Shown: positions 38,101-48,700 of the stretch, one piece after another
How positions within the stretch are numbered: the stretch's first letter is position 1
Layout of the letters: each line of letters begins with the position of its first letter
Origin: Echinococcus granulosus
Lineage: Eukaryota > Platyhelminthes > Cestoda > Cyclophyllidea > Taeniidae
Direction of reading: 5' to 3'
Length of the DNA: 64,000 nucleotides
Assembly (NCBI RefSeq): GCF_000524195.1
Contig: NW_020170381.1
Location: 3,319,986-3,383,985 of the forward strand
Notes under the pieces: generated by a model
What the model was told of the DNA's origin: nothing
Databases searched by the model: none
What the model saw: only the letters and a program-made list of their open reading frames with translations
Made by a program: the position numbers and the translations under genes

Positions 38101-40153
38101 CTGGCAAGGTGTCAGAGTGGCTTCGCAATGAGTATATTACCGCTGTCGGAGGTGTGAAGGAAAGGTTGATTCGCCAAAGTGTTCCTAATGGACTGATTTT
38201 TGTTGGAGAATTGCACGCATCGGAGTTTTCTACGAAAATGGTAGCCTTGTCTACGATTATTTTTACATGAATTGTTCCGTTAATTGATCGAGGCGTTGAA
38301 TTCAGCAAACGATTTTACCTTTAGACACGTCCTAGAGCCCCGTATTCCGTAGATGCAGCCACTGTCTATTGCAAAAAATGCAAACAAGGCACAACAACAT
38401 GCACTGCCGCATTGCACTCTGGCTTAATGGGTTACTTTGTGTTATCCCATCCACTACATAGTTAAGTGATGTGCTTTCCTTCTGGTCGGTTCGAGAGTTA
38501 TGTATACTCTCGTGGATTAGGCTCGTTGAGCGATCTAAATGGGGGCACATGGGCTTACTCAGAATGAAATTAGACAATTTTCATTACACTTTTGCGTAAA
38601 TTTGAATGCATAGCTCTCGACCCATCTCAGTCTACCCCACCAATCTCTTTCTAAATAAATCATGGCTACTGAAGTGCCATTTGAACGGCCACGTGCTAGT
38701 ATTGTTGTTCTCGGCAGTATTTGCACTTATAGGGTTTCAAACTTTTATCATATTTGTGCGGTTTTCTGTCTGGGCAAGCTAAATTGTCGTTATAATTGAT
38801 AAGCTCGAGTATAGTCCACGAATTTGTCTCTCTGTGCATCCACACGATCCTCTTCTTGGGCAGCAATCACGCACCCCTTGAGAAGCCTAGTGCTTATTTT
38901 GTACAGACATTTACCATTATATGCACTCACTTTATGCTCACGTTTCAAAGGATCATCTGGTATGCTTCCTGCCTGCTACTCTGGCTTACGGGTATCTTCA
39001 CGGAATGCCAGAGGAGCATCTGCATTTGGCCGAGAGTCTGATGGAGACGTGCTTTCATCTCTACAAAGATACTCAAACCGGTCTGAGCGCGGAACTTGTG
39101 TACTTTAATCTGGCTAACTTTGATCGACCCGATTTCTATATCAAGGCAAGTTCTTGCGGTTGGATCTTGTTGGTGATTTAAGGTTTACCTTTTGCTCATT
39201 CGCTATAGCAGTTCTACTAACTATTCTTTAAATTCATGTAATGAATTTCACTGTATAGCCAGCGGCTCAAATGACTGTTTTTCGCATAGTTGAGCTATGG
39301 GACGTTCTTATATGCATACTTGGGTGATTTATTGTCTCCATGGTGTAATGGGTGTTATATCATTGATTTGGGTTCTTCGTGAGTGTCAATTCCACAGTTG
39401 GTTTACCTTATTAGGGGATATTACTATTCAACTTTTTGCCCTTGGGCTCACAATTGAGGTTTCAATTTATTCTTAACAATGAATCCTTACGTGAAATTTA
39501 AGTGATTGCGCTCTCTGGGTATTTTTGCCTTCAGTGTTTTGAATTCATACCGAAGGTATTCATTAAAATTTTCACGCTAGCGTTAATTTTATACCTATAG
39601 GGGTGGTCGGCTAAATAGGCTGTATAGGTATTCTTTTCGCCATAAATATTAATACGATAGACGTTGTAACGCAATGTTTACAATTTGCATTCAAAAGCTC
39701 GTTCCCTGGTGTTCTCTTCCAGCACATGTATCTATCCTTATTTACGGAGTGTGTTCTTTTGATTTTGACCATTTCCAGCGATCAGATGCGTTCAATTTGC
39801 TTCGTCCCGAAACAGTAGAGTCCCTCTTCTACCTCTATCGCATTACCAAAAATCCCAAATACCAGGAATGGGGGCTGGCGATATTCCGCGCTTTCAATGC
39901 CTCTTGTCGTATCACTCCAGCAGGTTTTGCACCAATCCAGGATGTCCAGTCCTCTGTCCCCCATCACAGAGACAAGATGGAGTCCTTTTGGACTGCAGAG
40001 ACCCTTAAGTACCTCCTCCTTCTCTTTGACGAGCAACTTGCGGCCAAGTTTGACCTGACTGAGTGGGTCTTTAACACTGAGGCGCACCCATTCCCCCTAT
40101 CTAAAGCAGATGCCCTTAGCGTAATTCAGGATTTGTACAATTTTAACCTTTAA
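35176..40153 (+). CDS. MAN1B1: ER class I alpha-1,2-mannosidase (GH47), complete
   Basis: Seven exons: 35176-35190, 35231-35746, 35815-36003, 36635-36790, 38088-38240, 38951-39145, 39779-40153, giving 532 residues. MAN1B1-type enzymes trim one mannose from Man9GlcNAc2 in the ER/Golgi and feed glycoprotein folding control and ERAD. Visible parts are a basic N-terminus, one hydrophobic anchor (about 17-32) as in type II membrane enzymes, and then the whole (alpha/alpha)7 catalytic domain: FESTIRLLGG, SPSGLPY, LSEVATLQLEF, LGARGDSYYEYLLK, RPETVESLFYLYR, DKMESF and NTEAHP. The acidic residues and the final Thr that binds calcium are present. RPETVES marks the MAN1B1 rather than the Golgi MAN1A type. 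Exon 6 ends with a GC donor. The 15 bp first exon and 40 bp first intron are inferred from phase. The stem is short compared with human (699 residues). Confidence 0.92.
36791..38087 (+). other. MAN1B1 intron 4 (1.3 kb)
   Basis: T-rich intron with GT/AG ends and short chance frames (for example 37229-37456). Nothing else was seen. Introns 5 (38241-38950) and 6 (39146-39778) are similar. Confidence 0.6.
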
Positions 40154-40323
40154 TGCTTTATTTTTGCGTGATAAGGTAAATGTTGGTGCATTCTTTGAAT
40201 CGCTCCGGCTAACGGTCATTGTTCTGCACTTCCCTCTCTATGAGGTTGTGATAACATTTGTCTGTTTGTTCATATTTTATTTGCGTTTTATAAAAGTCCT
40301 TATTTTTTATTCGCCTTTTATGA

Positions 40324-40329
40324 ATTAAA
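40324..40329 (+). promoter_or_regulatory. Probable polyadenylation signal of MAN1B1
   Basis: ATTAAA about 170 bp after the TAA stop, in an AT-rich 3' UTR-like stretch and before the TRIM-like repeat begins at about 40475. Confidence 0.4.
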
Positions 40330-40474
40330 TAGTCACTGGCAGACCATGTAACTCTGTTGGTCATTAGTGCCCGCATATTTTTGCCCTCATTTTCACCGAA
40401 CTAACGATGGATAATTTGAAGTGATTTAAACTTGCAACCAAAATCGACTAAATTTTCTGTTAATATTCGAATTT

Positions 40475-41619
40475 TATCGTGCCGAGACTTCCCTGAAGAC
40501 GAAAGAAAGCGTAACGCCAGGGCAGAATACATGTTGTCCGTGTGCTGGCTACTAGCACCACAAGAGTCCATTCCGCCCAGCGGAAGTACAAAGGCGGAGC
40601 CTTAAGTGCCCGCGAAATCAAAACGAAGAGTTAAACAAATAGCCAACGTACTACAGAGCCTCTCTTTTTTTGAACGTAGTTCTCGGTGCTCCTCTTGCTC
40701 ATCGCAATGTAATTGGTGCTGTAAGAGCTGCCTCCATGAGCCAACCGCGTCAGTTTTTGATTTTGCGTGTAACTGAGAAGATAGTTAACTGCAACGTCAC
40801 TGCTCCTTCTTAAAGATTCTACTAGATCTGAGGTTTCATTCAGTTTGGGAACTATTTTGGCAGAGGGGGAATGTGTTGTCTATTTAATATGTCCATCGCT
40901 AGTCGTAGGACCATTGGCCTAAAAGCAGCATCAACTAATAAGGAACGTGGGTTAAACACTTTCGTGGGAAAGAGGTTTCGTATCTGTTTTCCCTTGCCGT
41001 ATATCTACCTGGGTTCTGTTCAGTCAGTGTTGGGGTGGGGAAGGTATCGCGTGTTCACTTCATGATATCCTACGGGTACGGAGGTCACCCGCTAATGAAC
41101 TTTGTCAGATGGTTCATGGCTGGTNNNNNNNNNNNNNNNNNNNNNNNNNNNNNNNNNNNNNNNNNNNNNNNNNNNNNNNNNNNNNNNNNNNNNNNNNNNN
41201 NNNNNNNNNNNNNNNNNNNNNNNNGTTAACAGCACTCCTGAAGAACACGGAGCTGGGGTAGTTGCCAGAGATAATCATCATTTTATAACTCCTCTGTCAG
41301 GGTACGTTGCAGAGTCTTCCATCCGCAGTACGTAACATTCCTTCGTCCCCGGTAAGGTTTAATATTTGGAAATGGAAATTAGGGTAGTTATTCTTTAGGG
41401 TAGGGTTCGCTAACCGCTGCCACCAATGCGGCGCGCCGAGAGCCACCCAAAGACGAAAAAGTCACAATGCTTAGGCCGAATGTTTTATCGACGTAGAGAA
41501 GGTCTGAGGGCTACTGACGTGGTCCGGGAGCCATCCCGCCCAGCAGAGGTACAGAGGGGGGGCCTCAATAGTCCTTAAAACCAAAACGATGAGTTAAACG
41601 AACAATAAAGGGACTACGG
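40475..41619 (+). mobile_element. TRIM-like element B (direct terminal repeats)
   Basis: The 5' terminal repeat is about 40475-40655 (GTGCCGAGACTTCCCTGAAG to GTACTACA). The 3' repeat is about 41427-41619 and is more diverged. The internal region starts CCTCTCTTTTTTTGAACG and contains the same blocks as copy A, including GAGGTTTCATTCAG-type and GCTGGGGTAGTTGCCAGAG. The sequence just before the 3' repeat, CCGCTGCCACCAATG, matches CCGCTACCACCATTG in copy A. One hundred N interrupt the interior. There is no coding potential. Confidence 0.68.
41125..41224. other. Assembly gap (100 N)
   Basis: Exactly 100 unknown bases, the usual placeholder for a scaffold gap of unknown size. It falls inside a repetitive element, so the true length of element B is not known. 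Confidence 0.99.
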
Positions 41620-43912
41620 AACTTTATATTGCCCCGTGATGCAAGTTCAGCTACAAACCGCCAAGGTCGATGTTGATATGCATCTTGCACTCGCCTCATG
41701 TCGTGTCGCTTTGTGCAACCCACTAGAAGCGTGGGCCTAATCGCCTTTACGGTCCACTTCACGTCTTCGCCTGGTACCATGACGGCGTGAAAGCTGCTGT
41801 CCTCATTATACATTCACACTCACTCTGCGGCTCTTGGAGTTGCGTGATACTTCACCTATAAGGCACGCGTCAATAGCCTGTCGGTGAAGGTGTCTCACTT
41901 CCCACGCACTTGTGTGATCCGTAACTGAGTTAGTGAGGCTAAGCATTGGGGGGTGCAATCTCCTCACGAAGTTATATCTGCAATTGTGTGCTAGACTAGT
42001 TTAGGGTAATCCAGTAATTGACACGTAAATGTGGTGCAAAGATTTTCAGCTTATGCTCCTCTTATGAGTACAAGCGACTGGATTTTAGGACGTGGCTGTG
42101 AATGGGCAATAGGTTTTGCCCCTTTCATCTGCTGATTGTTAAGCTGTGGTGTTGGATAAATATTTTGTTGCTCTCACAATTATTCTACTAGCCACAAATA
42201 AGTAGAAGAGGGCAAATCCTTGTTTAACCAGAATGACTAGGACGCTGAGCTGAACGAGGCCAACAGATCATGGCATGACTTCAACAGAAGACAAACGCAA
42301 ACCGTGTGTCGGACCTAATATGAGTTTTTTTTTTTGGTAAAGACCACCACCATGCACACTGCAGACATGCGAATTTGCTCCGGTAAATCTTTAACTTCTA
42401 CATTTGTACAAATCCATAGTCCCTGGCTATTTATTAGTTGACAAGGAAGGAAATTTGAAAAAGCTTTGTACAGAACTCACTGCGAAACCTGAGCAGACGG
42501 ACGAGGTTGGCCCCAATGACCTATTTGTATATCCAGATTAGGCTAGAATATAAAACCAAAACGCCGTCGGACCCGTCTCATCCACAATCAATAAAACTAG
42601 ACTTTAAAAATGGGTAAAGGGAAGCCCCTTCCCCCTCCCCTGGGGATGCCCCCCGGTCAGTTACTAGGATAGGGGGACGAACTGGTGAGTGTGCGTAGGC
42701 ACTTCGGAAGCGGGGGAGCTGTGACCTACTTCGCAAAATTGCTCGACGCCACTGAACCCACCACCCCTGTGGTGGCTTGTAAAATGATTCCACAAAATCC
42801 TTGCACACTAAGCACAACTGACCCGTAACAGACGCACCAAGCCAAAAGTTGCTCACAACAATGATAGCGTTCGGGACGAACCGCAAGTTAACTCCTCCGC
42901 TTCCCGAGCAATCCCTAACACAGCAGGACACCCCTTCTCGGTGACTTGATCCGGCGAAAGAAAACTGTGGCGAGGAAACGCCAAGAAGGCAAAACATTCA
43001 TTTGGTTTTTAACGCAGCTTCTCGACAGCCCACCCCACGAGCCTAGGATTCTGGTGGTAGGGAAGGATGGCGCCTTCTGACCCAATTCCTCCGTGTGAGC
43101 GGTCCCAAACGGCTAACAACACAGTTTTGAACACCAACATCAAGTAGGTGACCGTTTGATAGTTTTGAAAGGTGAGAATGGTGGTACTAATACACAGGGA
43201 AGGTGAGCAAGCCATTGGCCGATGGCGACCCAGGCTCTAGGACTCACAGTTTCTTCAAAAGGAGAGTAGAGAACGCGGGCAGGCGGTGAGGGCGATCATG
43301 CCTTGGGACGAGGCCGACGAATTTTTAGAAAAAAGGAGGACGAATGGTCAACAACCCTCACAAAGCTTCCAGATAGAGACCCTCTCAACTATGGCCGAAA
43401 ATGTTTATTATTGAAGTTGATTTAAGGATAAATCGCACCATGTATGCGTGAGATTTCGTCAATGATTATAAGTTTAATAATGATAGGAACCGTAATTTTT
43501 TGTATACCAATGGCGCGCGCGTAGATGCAGAAATGCGGAGCAGGTTGCATGCCTGATCGTTCCAATCGGCGACAGCCACCGGAAAAAGTGTCATGCCTTA
43601 TCTTTACTTGTACTGCGGAGGGTGAACACGGGCATTACTGAACGCGAGTACTACAGGAAGTGCTTTGAGTGCTATGAAAGAGATTGAGAAAGAGAACGTC
43701 AGTGGAGAGAAGTCTGCCTGCTTGTGAGATATAGCAAGGAGGATCGGAGCAATCCTTGAAAGACACAAAAAGGCGGGATGAGAAACTATACAATCTTGTT
43801 AGTGCGGGCATTGTACGTCGATCGGAGGCCGTAGCGCAGGATGGAAAGACGGCGGACGGGAGGTTCAGGACATGGGCAGGGGTAGGGGAGCTCGCCTTCC
43901 CAAATATGCAAA
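41620..43912. other. Intergenic between MAN1B1 and the SHB-like gene
   Basis: About 2.3 kb between repeat B and the SHB-like stop codon. It reads as somewhat more GC-rich than the left half of the window. The open frames at 41565-41813 and 42578-42997 (both minus) show no family motif. It must include the 3' UTR of the SHB-like gene; TTTATT at 43404-43409 (AATAAA on the minus strand) is a possible but distant poly(A) signal. Confidence 0.45.
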
Positions 43913-45701
43913 TCAGGGAGTCTGTAGAGCGAAAGGACTAATCGCACGACAAAGAGGATATTTCAATAACACCGGTTTGGTGCCTCGCACGGGCAAGAGA
44001 TTTCGCGTGTAGTGATGAACCATAATGGGTACAGTGGGGTACGGTTGACTGTACTCGCCGAGAATGAAGGCCTCGGATTTGGGATCGTAGGAAATCTTCA
44101 TGTGCAAGAAGTCCCGGTCGCGCCTTGAGAGAAGGAAAGGGATTACTAAATAGTGATAGAGCTATAGCTCGCTCAGCAGTTTCACACAGCTTAGTTTTAT
44201 GATTTGGCATCAATTTAAGAGGAAATTGAGAAACTTTTCTCTCAATTTTCGATAGACTTCTAGAAATGATGGTGACGCCTCAAATGGATGAAAATGTGCC
44301 TCCACTTCAAGAGTAGGGAAAATCGTTCTTAAAAGTAAATTAAATTCCGCTAAGTAAATGGTGATTGCACTCAAAACAACTTCGCAGTTTGGCAAGTGTC
44401 TATAACGTAAATCGGTTTCAATTTTTGATTGAGCCAATACAGTTGCTTAGACTTTGTTTTCCTCGAAAAGTATTTAGCTATGGGAAGGTATTTTAAAGCA
44501 TCATACTGTGACGTTGCTTAATTATCAAGCGCCAGGCCTCGGACACCAGGAAAAAGTCCTCAATTAATGGTTCATGTGTATACAGGCGGCTCACGTGGAA
44601 CTGTGCATCAAGTAACATTTGTCATTTCAGCAGCAGATGTCAGCACAAAGTAGTGACAACTAGTCTCCTGTTTAGGGCAGAAGAACGCCATAGGAAGTAA
44701 TTATACATAACTGCAGTAACCGAAAAAATAATTGGTGAGTGTAAGTATCCCCAGGTAAGCATGTATTGGGTAATTGTTGATAAAAGAACAAGGGGCAAAT
44801 CTCGCACTTTTGAGTTATACGTTTGATTCCAGCTCTTCTGGACAAGAGCCTCGTCCTGAAGCCCTGCAAAAAGCAAGCAGTGTCAAAGTGTATTAGAAAT
44901 AAGGGCGTACTGTAGGGAGTGTTACCCCACCTATATCTTAAAGGTTTGGCTTGGCCAGAATACAGTAGACGTCGAGAATTCAACAAGGTCCAAACATGCA
45001 CTCGTTCAACAGATAGGATTACTTCCAACGCAATCACCGGTTACAATCTCGATATTAGAGTAGCTGAAGATTGATAACACGTCCATGCGAATACACCGTC
45101 CCAAATGGCTAAACACCCCCGGGCATGATTTTGAATGTGCGACAACTACTGCGATAAACAAGAGGTGGATATTAAAAGAAGTCAGTGTAAACACAATGAA
45201 CGCGGGGTGCTGCCACTTCGTATGCGGATGGCTGTACGGGAACCACAGCTACGCCCACAAGCCCAATCTCTTCGTCTATCTCAAATAGACATTTGTGCAT
45301 ATAAACTACAAAAAGTCCACTATCTTACATCCGCTTTCCTGCAGCCTCGGCAAACGGCGCCGGATACTGCGTAGCGCCCCAAATTTTGCGCATGCGCAAG
45401 CAATCAATCTGTGAATACGTTTCCCATTTGTAGAAAGGTAGCAACCAAGTCCCAAATCTCTCTATAAGGGAGCACTACCGGTGACCACTCTGAACTCCCT
45501 AACCATTGCTATTGTAATTCTTGGACTGAGAAACACACACACTCGGTTTGGCGCGGACAAGGACAAGTGGTTAGCACTAACCTTATGGACAGAGAGAATG
45601 CGGCCTTGCTGGTCTCACTAGTGCGCACAAGGAAGCTGCCTGGAGGAGCTGAACGAAGTAGCGACTCAGCCTCCGCACGTGGCAAATGACCGTGAAACCA
45701 C
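43913..45701 (-). CDS. SHB: SH2 domain of the SHB-like adaptor (two exons)
   Basis: Exon 45582-45701 encodes WFHGHLPRAEAESLL and then GSFLVRTSE, which contains the FLVR arginine that binds phosphotyrosine. Exon 43913-44123 encodes RDFLHMKI with the His of beta-D, FILGEYSQPYPTVPIMVHHY and LPVRGTKPVLLKYPL, which match the SHB-family pattern of FxHMK, V/ILGQ, PxVPEMVHHY and LPIKGAEHLxLLYPV. The 1.46 kb intron splits an AG|G Arg codon between them. The domain ends about 12 residues before the stop (complement TCA at 43913-43915). All the usual ligand-binding elements are present. Confidence 0.92.
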
Positions 45702-48700
45702 CTGAAGAGGAGAAGGGATGGTGCATTGAAAGCTGTTTGTTACTGCAACCGTGACAACGCCTGCTCAAAAGCAGTCACGCGCGAGCAGCCAGGCCCGTTG
45801 CAGACAGCATCAACGCTGCCGCACGCGCATGCACCCGCGTCTACCCGACTGGTGCGCCCGTGTCCGCCGATCGATAAGCACACGCGCGCGGACACGCAAA
45901 CGGATGCACGTGTGCATGCATGCACGCACGCATGAGGGCTTTCGCTCAGGAGCGGTTGCGACGGCGGCGTGCAAGCGTTTTAGGCAAAACAAACTCTCTC
46001 AGTCTGCAAAACTGCACGATCTGGTTGCACACTGCACACTAAATAGGATCTCACTTCCCTCTTTTGGAATTCCAAATAGAAGGAAGGTTTCCCAAATGAA
46101 AGGTGGCAATAAAATGGGTTCTGCGATCGCGAACCGAAGTAGACCACGCTCGAATTCACTATCTCTTGGTGCTTCCCTTAACCCTTCCCCATACATCTTA
46201 ACATAACCGAAGTTGTGAAATTGGCGGCGTGGGCAATTCCCAGTAGCGAACAGCTCAAACAGAAAATGATGAAACAGGAAATTAATGATGAGCAATATGA
46301 TCCATCAAAGTACAAGACCACCAACAGAAGTTTACAAGCCATCGTACTTGGCAGTTCGCGCCGCTTCAATAACCTGCTGGGTCCACGCCATTATAATAAT
46401 GCACGCTATACATAGCCAAACAGAGGACAGTTCCCCACTTTTGAATTCTTCACATAGAACCTCGTGTTCGAGCTCCTTTTTAGTGATTTAGAAATGTTTG
46501 ACTAAGCACAGGGTCAAGCAAAGGATCCGCCAATTTTTGAAGGCTTTAATGCCGCTTCATTCTAAATTAAATGGTTTCTAACCTAGGGAAAGTTGTGCAT
46601 ATCCAATGCTCAGCATCCAGCTGGAGGACTTATTGATGGATTAAGTGCAAGTTGAACGGCCTTCTAAACCCATATGCAATAAAGCGCTATCGTGAACACA
46701 GATCTACTCTTTGTCGTGCTTGTCCAAACCACAAGCGAGACAAAACACTACACAACAGACGCCTTTTTGTCTTTAAAAAGCAACCTTTACTCACGGTTGT
46801 TCCTCAACCGGCAAAGAGACTAGAGCCGCTAGATCAGCCGCTCTTTTGCCACGATTACGTCCAGTAACAAGGACCTGCGGTCGCCCACTGTGTGGCACAC
46901 CGACCTTAGTGGAGGTCGACCTCCTCTCCATCGGGAAGCCAGCCTCATCCCCGGTAGGGACGGTGATAGGCTGCGTGGGATGGTGGTAGTGGTTTTGCTG
47001 TCGTCTACGTTGACCGCTCACAAGTTGGTGCTGCGGCCACACCATGTAGGCCTGGGCGGGCGCCGTTTGGTACTCAAACACCCGACCATCTGCCCAAACA
47101 CCCTCGTCAGCACTCATCTTCGCACCTATATGGGGCGGACAGGAGACTTGACTCTGGAAGAAGTAGCCTCCGCCAGGAGGCACATCGCCAGGCGAGGTGG
47201 TGTTGGAGGAAGAGGAAGAGAAGAAGACGTGTCGGCCATGATAGACAGGTAAGGAGGTGGCGTCCTGGGGCGAGAGGACGAGCCCCGAGTCGGTGAGATG
47301 AACGGCCTTCATGCGTCGACAGATGCGCTGTTGCTGACGCTGGTCGTGGAGGTTGGAGGAGTTTGAAGAGGCGTCGTCACAACCAGGCCAGTTGATGAGC
47401 GACTGTGTCATCATGTCCGCATTCGCAACTGCTGCAGCTGCGAGAGCTTTGCGCTGATTGGCTCCCGAGGGGCGCTGATGACGAGCGCTAGAGCGAGCGC
47501 TTGGATGGTGTCGAACATCGCAACCTACGCGCACAAACTGGCCCGCTGACTCATTGCCTAAATCCAGGGGGAGAAAGAGTGAGTGAAAGGGAGGGGAGGA
47601 TAGGGTGGGGAAAAGGAAGACAAATCAGACCGATTACTTACATCTTACCAATGGGTTTAGTGTGGCTCCGGTAGTCAATATATCAACCCATAAATGTAAA
47701 TCAGTGCACTACGCCGTGGAGCAGTGATTTATTCCGGTGGACGGATTACGAAACCAGCGTCAGTTAAGGTGGAAAGTGTTATGTGTGAGAAAATAAGATG
47801 AAACTTTGTAACTTTAAAGGTTGGAAAAAAACCATGTGGTGTAAGGTGGGTAAAGCGTACTGTGAGGATGTGGATGTTCTGCGGACTAAACGTGACGTCT
47901 CAACTGGCTGACCCAAGATGTCTGATTCCGGTAGGTGGGGCACACTCATTAGGCATTGAGTGTTTCGGTTAATATACGCACCGTCTAATTAGTTATGGAA
48001 AGGAGGATCATGGAGTCACGGTAACATGGAGCCACGCTCAGGAACACCTAGGAAAATTCTACGCTACATCAAAATGGGGTCGTAGGCCACAGAATATTTC
48101 TTGATATAACGATTACTAGTGAACGGCCTACATGAGCTCAGGGAATGTGATAAACGCAACTAAATGAGTCTCTAATGGGACCAAATGCAAGCAACCGAAA
48201 CGTCTTTGCAAAAAACTTGAATAACGATGGAAGTGGGAAATTTTGCCCACATCGATTCATGAGCCATATTGGCCGTTGAAAGTTGCTGTGCTGTCAGCGG
48301 CATTTTTCTTACCAAAACGCCCCAACTGGGGCAGACTGGTGCACTTAGCCGCGCGAACACGTAAATTCACGTTCATAATGACCGTTGGGTGAATTTATGG
48401 ATAGCCTTACCGCTAATGAGCCATTGGTGAAAAAAAACGTGAAACAATACCCAGGTGAATCACATCTTCCAGGTTCCGTAAAGGACCCCCGGGAGAGAAA
48501 ACTATCAATGTGGAAAACTTATTATCCATCATCTCAGGCAATTCAACATGGGTAGGATCTGCTGAAAACCGTAGATCAAACATTCACGTAGGGATTTGAG
48601 CGACCTAACGCCTAAAAACACAATAAAAACGAAGAGTTTCCCACAGTAAAGCCCATGCGTGGAGCCATCATTGCCCAGTGAGCTTTTATTGCGGCTCCCT

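Noticed and set aside
42578..42997. 139-codon minus-strand frame in the intergenic region
   Set aside because: Composition and the lack of any motif suggest chance, and nothing connects it to a neighbouring gene.
46890..47252. 120-codon plus-strand frame opposite the SHB-like exon 4
   Set aside because: It is the antisense shadow of a GC-rich coding exon whose minus-strand frame is longer and phase-consistent.
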